Assembly (NCBI RefSeq): GCF_000685395.1
Contig: NZ_AVSQ01000013.1
Location: 1-64,000 of the forward strand
Source: Candidatus Nitrosotenuis chungbukensis
GTDB taxonomy: Archaea; Thermoproteota; Nitrososphaeria; Nitrososphaerales; Nitrosopumilaceae
Length of the DNA stretch: 64,000 bases
Reading direction: 5' to 3'
Shown piece after piece: positions 49,308 to 58,040 of the stretch (position 1 is the stretch's first letter; every line of letters starts with the position of its first letter). Position numbers and translations under genes: made by a program. The notes under the pieces are model-generated. The model did not search any database. It saw only the letters and a list, made by a program, of their open reading frames with translations, and was not told the DNA's origin.

Positions 49308-52300
49308 TTGTCAGTTCAAACAGTAAAAGCAATTGATGGAATCCGATTCTCAGTCTGGTCACCAACTGAAATCAGAAAATACTCTGTTGCAGAAATAACT
49401 GCACCTGAGACATACGATGAGGACGGAATGGCAGTACAAGGTGGACTGATGGATGGACGACTTGGAACACTAGAACCAGGACAAAAATGCCTGACATGCG
49501 GAAACACTGCAGCAAGATGCCCTGGACACTTTGGCCATATAGAACTGGCAGAACCCGTACTGCATATTGCGTTTATTGACAATATTCATAAATTACTGCT
49601 GGCAACATGCCGCTCTTGCTCAAGACTAAAGCTTCCTCAAGAAGATCTTGACAATTACACCCAGGTTCAAAAGCAAAAGGCGGCATATACCATCTTGTCG
49701 CAGAAAAGAATTCCAGATGAAATTCTGGACAAGGCAAAAAAGGCAAAAGAATGCCCGCACTGTGGCAAGCCCCAATACGATATGATTTTCACAAAACCAA
49801 CAATTTTCATCGAAAAAACAGAAATCGGAGAACACAGGCTGCTCCCAATCACAATTAGGGAAAGATTCACGCAAATCCGAGATGAAGATCTCAGACTTCT
49901 TGGATATGACCCAAACACTGCAAGACCAGAGTGGTTCATCCTGCAAGTCCTGCCAGTTCCACCAGTAACAGTAAGACCATCAATTATTCTTGAAACAGGA
50001 ATCAGATCAGAAGACGACCTTACTCACAAAATGGTAGACATCATACGAGTTAACCAAAGACTAAAGGAGAGCAAGGATGCGGGAACTCCTCCACTTATTG
50101 TCCAGGACTTGGTTGACCTGCTCCAGTATCACACTACCACGTACTTTGACAACGAAGTATCTGGCATACCACAGGCCCACCACCGTTCGGGCAGACCGCT
50201 AAAGACACTTACACAAAGACTCAAAGGAAAGGAGGGAAGATTCAGAGGATCACTTTCTGGAAAAAGAGTCGACTTTTCAAGCAGAACCGTAATTTCACCA
50301 GACCCGAGCTTGGACCTATCGGAGGTCGGAGTCCCAGAGGCTGTTGCGAAAAAACTAACGATTCCAGAAATTATTACAGAGTGGAACATTGAGAGAATGC
50401 GAGAACTTGTAATTAACGGACCTGACATATTCCCAGGAGTCAACTATATCGTCAGACCAGACGGTGTAAAAATCAGACTTGATTTCGTAGAGGACCGCTC
50501 CGTCATTGCTCAAAATCTCGAAGTTGGATATCTTGTTGAAAGACATCTCTCAAACGGAGACATTGTCATGTTTAACAGACAGCCATCACTCCACCAAATG
50601 TCAATTATGGCTCATTATGTGCGTGTTTTACCAGGAAAAACATTCCGACTTCACCCATCAGTATGTCCGCCATACAACGCAGACTTTGATGGGGATGAAA
50701 TGAACCTGCACGTACCGCAAAGCGAGGAAGCAAGAGCAGAAGCAATCTTGCTCATGAGAGTGCAAGACCAAATCATATCTCCAAGATACGGAGGTCCAAT
50801 CATTGGTGCACTAAGGGACTTTATCACCGGTTCATACCTGATGACAAAGGACGACACTGTCATTGCACCACAGGAATTTGCAAACTACGCAATGCTTGGC
50901 GGGTACGAGGGAGCACTACCAGAACCTGCAGTCAAAGGAAAAGACGGCCCAATGTATTCAGGAAAACAACTCTTCTCGTTATTCTTACCAAAGGACTTTA
51001 ACTATATTCTGACATCCAAGTGGTCCAAGGGAACAAAGGGACAGGCAAAAGACGTCGTAATTAAAAACGGGGAGCTGATCAGCGGCGTAATTGACAAGGC
51101 ATCAATTGGCGCTGAAGAGCCAGAAAGCGTACTGCACAGAATAGTAAAAGACTATGGCAATGCGATTGGAAAACAATTCCTAAACTCTGTTTTGATTATT
51201 GCAAAACAATTCATCACTCATTATGGATTCAGCTACGGATACGCAGATCTTGAACTATCTGATAAAGTAAAGAATGACATCCACACAGGAATCCAAGAAA
51301 CATACGATACCGTATATGATTTGATTTCACAAGCAAAGAAAGGCACACTGAAGCTCACAAGAGGTCTGTCAGCAGACGAAGCACTGGAAGCATACATCGT
51401 AAACGAGCTATCCAAGGCAAGAGACAAGGCAGGTAACACCGCTGACCAACAACTTGATCAAAAGAATGCGGCAAGAATCATGGCGACAACTGGCGCAAGA
51501 GGTTCCTCACTAAACATCGGTCAGATGGCAGGCGCATTGGGACAACAGTCAATTCGTGGTAATAGACTAAACAAGGGATACAGCAATCGTGCACTGCCTC
51601 ACTTTAAGGAAAATGAGGACAATCCAGACGCGCACGGATTTGTAAAATCAAACTATAGGGACGGCCTATCAACAATAGAATTCTTCTTCCACGCAATGGG
51701 TGGACGAGAGGGACTCGTAGACACTGCAGTCAGAACACAGCAAAGTGGTTACATGCAGCGAAGACTCATCAACGCACTAGAACACATCAAACTAGAATAC
51801 GATGGAACCGTACGAGACCCACACGGGCACATCATCCAGTTCTTGTATGGTGAGGACGGAGTCGACGTTCAAAAAAGCGACCACGGTGAGGCATTTAACA
51901 TTGCCAGACTAATCGAATCAGAAACAATTGTTGACACTGGTAAAAAAGCAGTAAAGGACGAACAAGAAGAACTGCTCAAAAAATACACCAAGACATTCAA
52001 CCCAAGACTGACAAGACTAGTAGAAGAAGGAATCACTCAATCAAAATTATCAAGGGACGGAATAGAAAAAGTCCTCAAAAAATCACTGGACCTGTACAAC
52101 AAGGCAAAGGCAGAACCAGGACAGGCAGTCGGCATAGTCACCGCCCAGTCAATCGGTGAGCCGGGAACTCAGATGACACTTAGAACATTCCACTTTGCAG
52201 GAATCAGAGAAAGAAACGTAACCTTGGGTCTTCCAAGATTAATTGAACTGGTAGATGCAAGAAAGAAACCAGTAACACCAACCATGGACATCTACCTTGA

Positions 52301-53096
52301 GGAAAAATACAAAAAATCAAGAGAGAAGGCAATCGAGGTTGCACGAAACACATTGCAGACCAAAGTATCAGCATTACTATCAACTGCAGATACCAATTAT
52401 ACCAATGAAATTACACTTGAACTAAGTCCTGGCGCACTGAACCAAAGAGGTTGCACTGTGGAAGAAGTTGAGACAGCACTGGCATCAAACAAGAAATTCA
52501 AAATTGAAACAAGCGGAAACACCCTGACACTAAATCTTGCAGAAGAAGGCGACGCACCAACTGTTATTGCTATTAGAAACAAGGTCTTGAATACAATAGT
52601 AAAAGGAGTTCCAGACATCACTAGAGTTACAGTTGCACAAAAGGACGACGAGTGGGTCATCCAAACAACAGGATCTAACTTGCCAAAAGTACTTGAAATT
52701 GATGGAATTGACAAAAGAAATGTTAGGACAAACAATGTCTTTGAAATTGCAGCAACACTTGGAATCGAGGCTGCAAGAAACGCAATGATTAACGAATTAT
52801 CCTCCACTCTAGAAGACCAAGGACTGGAAGTCGATGCAAGGTACATCATGTTGGTATCTGATATGATGTGCTCACGTGGATACTTGCAGCAAATAGGAAG
52901 ACACGGAATTGCGGGAACCAAAGACAGCGTCTTGGCAAGAGCCGCATTCGAAATCACAGTCCCAACTATAGCAGACGCAGCATTGACTGGCGAAGTTGAG
53001 AACCTCAAGGGAGTAACGGAGAACGTAATTGTCGGAAGCAACATTCCAGTTGGTTCTGGTACTGTTGACCTCTTTATGCAGGTCTCCAAAAGCTAG
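49308..53096 (+). CDS. rpoA: RNA polymerase subunit A, A' and A'' fused (Rpo1)
   Basis: 1262 aa largest subunit. N-terminal zinc clamp CLTCGNTAARCPGHFGHIELA and CRSCSRLKLP...CPHCGKP; active-site loop PPYNADFDGDEMNLHVP (Asp triad, about 457-465); bridge helix region MGGREGLVDTAVRTQQSGYMQRR; A'' part with VGIVTAQSIGEPGTQMTLRTFHFAG and C-terminal RHGIAGTKDSVLARAAFE. Most archaea split A into A' and A''; one continuous frame here is a known thaumarchaeal trait. TTG start follows the rpoB stop with no gap. Confidence 0.97.
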   Translation: MSVQTVKAIDGIRFSVWSPTEIRKYSVAEITAPETYDEDGMAVQGGLMDGRLGTLEPGQKCLTCGNTAARCPGHFGHIELAEPVLHIAFIDNIHKLLLATCRSCSRLKLPQEDLDNYTQVQKQKAAYTILSQKRIPDEILDKAKKAKECPHCGKPQYDMIFTKPTIFIEKTEIGEHRLLPITIRERFTQIRDEDLRLLGYDPNTARPEWFILQVLPVPPVTVRPSIILETGIRSEDDLTHKMVDIIRVNQRLKESKDAGTPPLIVQDLVDLLQYHTTTYFDNEVSGIPQAHHRSGRPLKTLTQRLKGKEGRFRGSLSGKRVDFSSRTVISPDPSLDLSEVGVPEAVAKKLTIPEIITEWNIERMRELVINGPDIFPGVNYIVRPDGVKIRLDFVEDRSVIAQNLEVGYLVERHLSNGDIVMFNRQPSLHQMSIMAHYVRVLPGKTFRLHPSVCPPYNADFDGDEMNLHVPQSEEARAEAILLMRVQDQIISPRYGGPIIGALRDFITGSYLMTKDDTVIAPQEFANYAMLGGYEGALPEPAVKGKDGPMYSGKQLFSLFLPKDFNYILTSKWSKGTKGQAKDVVIKNGELISGVIDKASIGAEEPESVLHRIVKDYGNAIGKQFLNSVLIIAKQFITHYGFSYGYADLELSDKVKNDIHTGIQETYDTVYDLISQAKKGTLKLTRGLSADEALEAYIVNELSKARDKAGNTADQQLDQKNAARIMATTGARGSSLNIGQMAGALGQQSIRGNRLNKGYSNRALPHFKENEDNPDAHGFVKSNYRDGLSTIEFFFHAMGGREGLVDTAVRTQQSGYMQRRLINALEHIKLEYDGTVRDPHGHIIQFLYGEDGVDVQKSDHGEAFNIARLIESETIVDTGKKAVKDEQEELLKKYTKTFNPRLTRLVEEGITQSKLSRDGIEKVLKKSLDLYNKAKAEPGQAVGIVTAQSIGEPGTQMTLRTFHFAGIRERNVTLGLPRLIELVDARKKPVTPTMDIYLEEKYKKSREKAIEVARNTLQTKVSALLSTADTNYTNEITLELSPGALNQRGCTVEEVETALASNKKFKIETSGNTLTLNLAEEGDAPTVIAIRNKVLNTIVKGVPDITRVTVAQKDDEWVIQTTGSNLPKVLEIDGIDKRNVRTNNVFEIAATLGIEAARNAMINELSSTLEDQGLEVDARYIMLVSDMMCSRGYLQQIGRHGIAGTKDSVLARAAFEITVPTIADAALTGEVENLKGVTENVIVGSNIPVGSGTVDLFMQVSKS

Positions 53097-53208
53097 CCCC
53101 TCAAAATATCGCCTTTAACTTCTGCAATCTTTCATTCAGTCTGACATTTGGGATTATCGGAACAAATCCTTCTAAACTGATAAATCCGATACTGGTGAAA
53201 ATTCTATT

Positions 53209-54405
53209 ATGGTGGCAAGTCAACTGCTGTTTTTAGTTACATGCGCTAGCCTGTTCACCAGCGTGTCTTTTGCAGAAAACACTCCTGACTATTACAAGCC
53301 GTATGCGCCAATATACACTGACAAGCAAGTATACACTTGGACTGACAAAGTTCACATAACGATTGTTTCTCCAGCTTGGAATGAAAACATACATGCCATT
53401 GACTCAATTGGGGATGATAGATATCATCAGGTCAAAATATCTACTGCGAGTAATTCTCTCGGGCCGTATCGACTCACAGAAACATCGCCAAACAGCGGAA
53501 CTTTTGCAGGGGAGGTAACGCTAACTGGATTTTCACATGATGTGGATGGTGATGGAGTATCTGATACTACTCCGCGAACATCCGGCAATGGCCCAACAAG
53601 CGGATTGCTTGAAGCAAAGCGCGATGACGGCATTACAATATCGTTTGAATTTGCAGACGGTGTGGTACTAACAAAATCTGTAAAAATCAGCTGGAACGTC
53701 GGAGAAATTGCGTTTTCTAATCTCAGATATCTTCCAGAAGAACAAATCAAAATTCAAGTAAATGATCCTGACATGAACCTCAATCCGGAAAATTTAGATC
53801 AGGTCAAAATTACAGTATCGACAGAATCTGACTCTGCCGGAATCTCCGTCATTGCAGTTGAAACACAGGACGACTCTGGCGTTTTTGAGTCTACAATTTC
53901 TTTAACGCAGACCAGTGGGTCAAGCGGCAACAGAATACGCGCATTTCCAGGAGAACTTATCACTGCAAAATATGAGGACCGGACACTGCCTCTGCCATAC
54001 GGCATATCTGATGATCTTGATATAATTGCCACCTCCTCTATCGGCGCAGACATTCCAGACATACAGCGAGTATCAATTGAGGATCTTTACGTTGCAGATT
54101 CGACTGGAGAACAAATAAGCAAATTGACAAAGAATAATCAAATTCAAATCGTAAGCCACATACGCAATAACCAAGATTACTCACAACAGTTCACATCTAT
54201 TGTGCAAATCGTGGATGAGCAAAATAGAATAGTTTCCCTTTCATGGATAGCGGGCAAACTATCGGATCTTCAGAATTTTGAGTTATCGCAATCCTGGATA
54301 CCGACGGAAAGCGGCAATTATAGGATAGAGACGTTTGTCTGGAAGTCATTAAATGATCCTTCTCCACTTGCGCCAAGCTATGTAAAGTCATTTTCTGTAA
54401 AATGA
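53209..54405 (+). CDS. Secreted surface protein, 398 aa
   Basis: Signal peptide (SQLLFLVTCASLFTSVSFAE) followed by beta modules that share motifs with the 949-aa surface protein: ETSPNSGTFAGEVTLTGFSH, VNDPDMNLNPENLDQVKITV, VETQDDSGVFESTISLTQ. There is a calcium-type loop DVDGDGVSDTTPRTSG. The C-terminal 100 residues look like another Ig-like domain (IVSHIRNNQDYSQQFTSIVQ). No PEFG or terminal anchor. Probably cell-surface. TATA-like ACTGATAAATCC about 30 bp upstream. Confidence 0.75.
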   Translation: MVASQLLFLVTCASLFTSVSFAENTPDYYKPYAPIYTDKQVYTWTDKVHITIVSPAWNENIHAIDSIGDDRYHQVKISTASNSLGPYRLTETSPNSGTFAGEVTLTGFSHDVDGDGVSDTTPRTSGNGPTSGLLEAKRDDGITISFEFADGVVLTKSVKISWNVGEIAFSNLRYLPEEQIKIQVNDPDMNLNPENLDQVKITVSTESDSAGISVIAVETQDDSGVFESTISLTQTSGSSGNRIRAFPGELITAKYEDRTLPLPYGISDDLDIIATSSIGADIPDIQRVSIEDLYVADSTGEQISKLTKNNQIQIVSHIRNNQDYSQQFTSIVQIVDEQNRIVSLSWIAGKLSDLQNFELSQSWIPTESGNYRIETFVWKSLNDPSPLAPSYVKSFSVK

Positions 54406-54477
54406 ATATTCAAAACATATATTCGTGCCCATTTGCGACTAGTATATTTTTTATAATGACGCATGACTTTCTGTTTA

Positions 54478-55542
54478 ATGACTAAAACGACACTTTCAGC
54501 CTTGTTTACTGTCGCAATTCTTTTGTCAGCAGCATTTGTAGCTTCATCTGGTATGGTGGAGCAAGCATATGCTGTCAAGTCACAAAGTACAACGCCTCAA
54601 AAATTATTTGGACCGAAAACAACAAGCAAAGTCTGTGGCGAACAGCTGTGCTATGATGCAGACTCCTCTGTAAAAACAGATCGAACCAACACCATGATGG
54701 AACTAAAAACAAAATCAATGCCCGTGAAAGAATACAACACAAAATCAATGCCATTGAAAGAATCCAAAACAAAAATGATGGGTTATGATAAAATGATGGG
54801 TTCTAACAAAATGATGGGTTATGCAAAAATGCATCAGTCTGCAGTCGTCACAAAAACAATGCAATCTGCTCAGGATCCCGCAGCGGGTCATGAATCGCAC
54901 CAACTCGCAGTTATCCTGCCTCCAAGTGGCAAGATCTACAAAGGAACACTTACTTATGCAGCATCCGAACCAGTTCAGCTTGTAGCCCTACATGGACCAC
55001 TAGCTGAAGGCGAGGCCACTGGTCAACCAATCTGGTCACCAGATGGAAAAACCAAGTTTGCATTGACATTTGTTGACACACAACAAGCTTCAGGAACATG
55101 GAACTTTGCAGGAAACGCACTTGCAGTCCACACAAAGAACCCAGAACCGTTCACTGTCAGCTACACCGTCAGCTATATGGAAAAGCAAAAGTCTGACACC
55201 GTAAAATCTGGAACAATGCAATCTGCTCAGGATCCCGCAGCGGGTCATGAATCGCACCAACTCGCAGTTATCCTGCCTCCAAGTGACAAACCGTATGCTG
55301 GCATGATAACTTATGCAGCATCCGAACCAGTTCAGCTTGTAGCCCTACATGGACCACTAGCTGAAGGCGAGGCCACTGGTCAACCAATCTGGTCACCAGA
55401 TGGAAAAACCAAGTTTGCATTGACATTTGTTGACACACAACAAGCTTCAGGAACATGGAACTTTGCAGGAAACGCACTTGCAGTCCACACAAAGAACCCA
55501 GAACCGTTCACTGTCAGCTATACCGTTGTAGCAGGTCAGTAA
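54478..55542 (+). CDS. Secreted repeat protein with two near-identical 105-residue domains
   Basis: 354 aa. I prefer the ATG at 54478 to the in-frame ATG at 54463, since TATA TTTTTTATAA (54447-54456) is then about 26 bp upstream. Signal peptide LSALFTVAILLSAAFVASSG. Then a Lys/Met-rich low-complexity stretch with repeats KTKSMPVKE, NTKSMPLKE, KMMGYDKMMG. Two copies of one beta domain follow (SAQDPAAGHESHQLAVILPP through NPEPFTVSYTV), offset by 119 codons. Met/His richness could bind copper, but this is speculation. No family recognised. Confidence 0.75.
   Translation: MTKTTLSALFTVAILLSAAFVASSGMVEQAYAVKSQSTTPQKLFGPKTTSKVCGEQLCYDADSSVKTDRTNTMMELKTKSMPVKEYNTKSMPLKESKTKMMGYDKMMGSNKMMGYAKMHQSAVVTKTMQSAQDPAAGHESHQLAVILPPSGKIYKGTLTYAASEPVQLVALHGPLAEGEATGQPIWSPDGKTKFALTFVDTQQASGTWNFAGNALAVHTKNPEPFTVSYTVSYMEKQKSDTVKSGTMQSAQDPAAGHESHQLAVILPPSDKPYAGMITYAASEPVQLVALHGPLAEGEATGQPIWSPDGKTKFALTFVDTQQASGTWNFAGNALAVHTKNPEPFTVSYTVVAGQ
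54855..55169 (+). repeat. Internal duplication, copy 1 (315 bp)
   Basis: In-frame copy matching 55212-55526 at an offset of 357 bp. Apart from a block of about 30 bases (around 54924-54953) and one C/T near the end, the two copies look identical, including third codon positions. Confidence 0.9.
55212..55526 (+). repeat. Internal duplication, copy 2 (315 bp)
   Basis: Second copy of the 315-bp unit. The 42-bp linker between copies encodes a Lys/Asp/Ser stretch (YMEKQKSDTVKSG in part). Confidence 0.9.
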
Positions 55543-55544
55543 TC

Positions 55545-55577
55545 TCTCTTTATTTTTATATTATTTTTTTTATTTTG
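55545..55577 (+). terminator. T-rich terminator after the repeat protein gene
   Basis: CTCTTTATTTTTATATTATTTTTTTTATTTTG follows the stop at 55542. Runs of T are the known archaeal transcription stop signal. No hairpin is needed. Confidence 0.6.
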
Positions 55578-55658
55578 AAATTAACTGGTCATTTGTTCGA
55601 TTTTTCAAGTGATAAATCTATAAAGGAGCAATTTTGGATCGACATTACGCAGTGAAAT

Positions 55659-55970
55659 ATGAGCAAATTACTTGAGAAAGCACTAAAGGACGCACTATCT
55701 GAGAACAAATGCGTATTGGGTACGAAGCAGGTAGTACAGACAATTAAAAACGCAAAACTTGTGATAGTGTCAAGATCTGTTTCGGAAGGTTCATTAGAAA
55801 AAATCCAAGATTCTGCCAAAAGTCAAAAAGTTGCTACGTTGCCATTTGATGGTTCATCTGTTGCACTTGGCAGACTATGTGGATTACAATTTAGAGTTTC
55901 AGCAGCATCATTGACTTCAATTCCAGAGGCAAACATCAAAGCAATAATCAAAGAATCAGAAAAACAATGA
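55659..55970 (+). CDS. rpl30e: Ribosomal protein L30e
   Basis: 103 aa archaeal/eukaryal L30e-fold protein. Recognised by LLEKALKDALSENKCVLGTKQVVQTIKNAKLVIVSRSV, VATLPFDGSSVALGRLCG and terminal AASLTSI. Order L30e-NusA-S12-S7 is the conserved archaeal arrangement directly after the RNA polymerase genes; here two surface-protein genes interrupt. TATA-like AAATCTATAAAGG (55612-55624) about 40 bp upstream. Confidence 0.93.
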   Translation: MSKLLEKALKDALSENKCVLGTKQVVQTIKNAKLVIVSRSVSEGSLEKIQDSAKSQKVATLPFDGSSVALGRLCGLQFRVSAASLTSIPEANIKAIIKESEKQ

Positions 55971-56041
55971 TCAACAAAATTTTTTCAAACAACACTCAAA
56001 GTTTAAATGAGACTCTCAGAGCTTCGAGATAATTAGCAAAG

Positions 56042-56500
56042 ATGGCACAAACAATCAAACTTACAACCGATCAAATGCGTTTAATCTCGCTTTTCCAAAA
56101 TGTTACCGGCGCATCAGCACGTGATTGCGTAGAAGATGAAAAACAAAATCGCGTCATCTTTGTAGTCAGCGAAGGAAAGATGGGGCTTGCAATTGGCAAG
56201 GGCGGCTCACACATTAGAAATCTTCAAAACATTGTCAAAAAAAATGTCGAGCTTGTTGAATATTCAGATGATCCCGTTGAATTTTTGAAAAATATGCTAA
56301 ATCCAAAACTTGTTACTGAAGTAAAATTAAACAAAAGACTCGACGGAACAACTCAGGCAATAGTCCTAGTTGATCCTAAAAAGAAGGGGATTGTAGTGGG
56401 GCGAGAAGGACGCAATGCCGAAAAGGCACGCTTGCTTGCAAAAAGGTATTTTGAAATTACAAGCGTTTTAATTAACAGTCCTGATAAAATGATGGAGTGA
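56042..56500 (+). CDS. nusA: NusA-like transcription factor (archaeal, two KH domains)
   Basis: 152 aa. Shorter than bacterial NusA because archaeal forms keep only the KH domains. KH loops are seen as [20 protein letters not shown] (GxxG = GKGG, about 45-64) and [23 protein letters not shown] (GREG). RNA-binding role in elongation, termination or rRNA transcription is presumed from the family. Preceded by AGTTTAAATGAG as possible TATA; S12 starts 4 bp after. Confidence 0.92.
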   Translation: MAQTIKLTTDQMRLISLFQNVTGASARDCVEDEKQNRVIFVVSEGKMGLAIGKGGSHIRNLQNIVKKNVELVEYSDDPVEFLKNMLNPKLVTEVKLNKRLDGTTQAIVLVDPKKKGIVVGREGRNAEKARLLAKRYFEITSVLINSPDKMME

Positions 56501-56504
56501 TAGT

Positions 56505-56942
56505 ATGGCAAAGTCTCCACTTGGTTTATTTGCAGGTCGCGTACTAAAAGCAAAAAGAAAAAGACAGCGATGGTCTATAGGCGTATATAAAAGAAGAACT
56601 CTTGGCCTTGACAGAAAATCAAACCCTCTTGGAGGTTCGCCGCAGGCAAGAGGCATAGTTTTAGAAAAAGTAGGTGTTGAGGCAAAGCAGCCAAACTCTG
56701 CTGTGAGAAAATGTGTTAGAGTACAACTAATCAAAAACGGAAAAACAGTTACCGCATTTTTGCCCCGAGACGGAGCAATGAACTTTATTGACGAACACGA
56801 CGAAGTTCACCTAGAAGGAATGGGTGCAACTCAAGGTGGTGCAATGGGAGATATCCCTGGAGTTAGATTCAAGGTATTCAAAGTAAATGGAACTTCCCTA
56901 AGAGAACTAGTCCGAGGAAGAAAAGAAAAACCAAGGAGATAG
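56505..56942 (+). CDS. rpsL: 30S ribosomal protein S12 (uS12)
   Basis: 145 aa decoding-centre protein. Core signatures: [39 protein letters not shown] (split here by eye into [14 protein letters not shown] and [13 protein letters not shown]), [12 protein letters not shown], and [18 protein letters not shown]. The PNSAxRK loop carries the universally conserved residues. The Lys/Arg-rich N-terminus is the archaeal type. Lies 2 bp before S7. Confidence 0.96.
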   Translation: MAKSPLGLFAGRVLKAKRKRQRWSIGVYKRRTLGLDRKSNPLGGSPQARGIVLEKVGVEAKQPNSAVRKCVRVQLIKNGKTVTAFLPRDGAMNFIDEHDEVHLEGMGATQGGAMGDIPGVRFKVFKVNGTSLRELVRGRKEKPRR

Positions 56943-56944
56943 AC

Positions 56945-57544
56945 ATGACAGACGCACCAAATCTTTTGTTATTTAGAAAATGGGATCTTACTGGTATAGA
57001 AATAAAGGATCCTGGACTTAAAACCACAATCTCGCTTAAAAAATCAGTAATGCCGTTGACATTTGGCAGATCCTCGCTTAAACGATTTAACAAACTCGAG
57101 GTAAACATTGTAGAACGACTTGCAAACAAGCTTATGCACTTTGGAAAAAAGTATGCAAAAAACACTGGAAGAATGGGCGGCAAAAAGGCACGTACAATCA
57201 ACACTGTCAAGGCCGCATTTGATATAATACACCTAAAGACTGGCAAGAACCCAGTTGAGGTACTAGTCCGAGCAGTCGAATACTCGTCACCAAACGAGGA
57301 TACTACAAGAATCGTTTACGGTGGCACTGCGTACCATGTATCAGTTGATGTTTCTCCTCTAAGACGGGTTGATCTTGCATTAAGATTTATCGCAGATGGC
57401 GTAAAAGAAGCAACATTTTCAAACCCAAGATCAATGGAAGAATACCTGGCAGACCATCTCATTGCGGCATCGACAAACGATGGAAACGCACCATCTGTTA
57501 AGAAAAAGAATGAATTAGAAAGAATAGCGCAAGCATCCAGATAA
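56945..57544 (+). CDS. rpsG: 30S ribosomal protein S7 (uS7)
   Basis: 199 aa small-subunit head protein near the E site. Typical pieces: LANKLMHFGKKYAKNTGRMGGKKA, KTGKNPVEVLVRAVEYSSPNEDT, GGTAYHVSVDVSPLRRVDLALRFIADG and EYLADHLIAAS. Archaeal length. Last gene of the L30e-NusA-S12-S7 run; the convergent tRNA-Gln begins 8 bp after its stop. Confidence 0.96.
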   Translation: MTDAPNLLLFRKWDLTGIEIKDPGLKTTISLKKSVMPLTFGRSSLKRFNKLEVNIVERLANKLMHFGKKYAKNTGRMGGKKARTINTVKAAFDIIHLKTGKNPVEVLVRAVEYSSPNEDTTRIVYGGTAYHVSVDVSPLRRVDLALRFIADGVKEATFSNPRSMEEYLADHLIAASTNDGNAPSVKKKNELERIAQASR

Positions 57545-57587
57545 TTGTAAAGTAGCCCGAGGCAGATTCGAACTGCCGTCTCTGCCT

Positions 57588-57602
57588 ATCCACTCATAAG
57601 AT
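57588..57602 (-). other. tRNA-Gln intron 2 (canonical position)
   Basis: 15 nt reading ATCTTATGAGTGGAT on the tRNA strand, between G37 and A38. The bulge-helix-bulge is imperfect: bulges GG|A and AT|A, central helix CTCT with GTGG contains one mismatch, and mini-hairpin TC-TTAT-GA. Confidence 0.7.
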
Positions 57603-57618
57603 CCAGAGGGCAGAATCC

Positions 57619-57634
57619 TTAGTCTGAAATTCAT
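57619..57634 (-). other. tRNA-Gln intron 1 (non-canonical, D-loop)
   Basis: 16 nt reading ATGAATTTCAGACTAA. Bulge-helix-bulge fits well: exon GGTC pairs with intron GACT (one G-U), 3-nt bulges AA|A and AA|G give cuts that restore GGTCAA-GGATT, and inner hairpin TGA-ATT-TCA. Confidence 0.75.
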
Positions 57635-57682
57635 TTGACCGCTAGACTATCGGGCTACTGAAAAAACTGCAATATGTGTTGG

Positions 57683-57690
57683 ATATAAAA
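57683..57690 (-). promoter_or_regulatory. TATA box of tRNA-Gln
   Basis: TTTTATAT on the minus strand centred about 30 bp before the tRNA 5' end at 57656. Confidence 0.6.
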
Positions 57691-57693
57691 TTA

Positions 57694-58011
57694 TTATTTC
57701 GTTCGTACTTCTTTAATTGCAGTTGCATAGTCACATTCTGCCTTTAATCTCATGTATGGGATTAGTCTGTAGTGTATGGAATAAAGATCCTTTTCTTTAA
57801 ACAGGAGGTTTTTTTGCAAAAGTGAGACTAATCCCCTTGACGTAACGGTGAGTGTGATTCCAAACCTTGCACAAACCTCATCGCGTTTTTTTTGATATTC
57901 TGATAAGGTAAATGCAACATTGTTTAGTTCAAGTATTAGGGGCCACACAATCTCTTTCCAGACCAGTCTCCTGTTTTCGGTTCCAGATGCGTACTTGCCC
58001 TTTTCGCTCAA
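57694..58011 (-). CDS. Hypothetical winged-helix-like protein, 105 aa
   Basis: TTG-started. Predicted helix-turn-helix character (YQKKRDEVCARFGITLTVTS, RGLVSLLQKNLLFKEKDLYSI) with a basic tail; no known family. Starts only 10 bp after the TnpB stop and has no TATA in the 50 bp before it, so it is either read through from tnpB or lost its promoter when the element inserted. The two frames share direction. Confidence 0.55.
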   Translation of the reverse strand: MSEKGKYASGTENRRLVWKEIVWPLILELNNVAFTLSEYQKKRDEVCARFGITLTVTSRGLVSLLQKNLLFKEKDLYSIHYRLIPYMRLKAECDYATAIKEVRTK

Positions 58012-58040
58012 CCTTAGTGAACTACCGCCGGATGAATCCG
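58010..58040 (-). mobile_element. Candidate right end of the tnpB element
   Basis: A short inverted repeat CGGATGAATCCG (58029-58040) overlaps the 3' end of tnpB, followed past the stop (on the minus strand) by GGCGGTAGTTCAC. In IS605/IS1341 elements the guide-RNA scaffold ends at a hairpin near the tnpB stop. The exact boundary was not determined, nor was a left end. Confidence 0.35.

Larger units (their letters stand above)
57553..57656 (-). tRNA. tRNA-Gln (anticodon CUG) with two introns
   Basis: 104 nt locus; removing two segments leaves a standard 73-nt tRNA: acceptor AGCCCGA/TCGGGCT, discriminator A, D-stem GTCT/GGAT (with G-U pairs), anticodon stem CTGCC/GGCAG with loop CTCTGGA (anticodon CTG), T-arm GGCAG-TTCGAAT-CTGCC. 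Intron 1: 57619-57634 (16 nt, D-loop just before position 22). Intron 2: 57588-57602 (15 nt, canonical 37/38). Without removing both, D and anticodon arms cannot form. CCA not encoded. No homologue search done. Confidence 0.85.
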
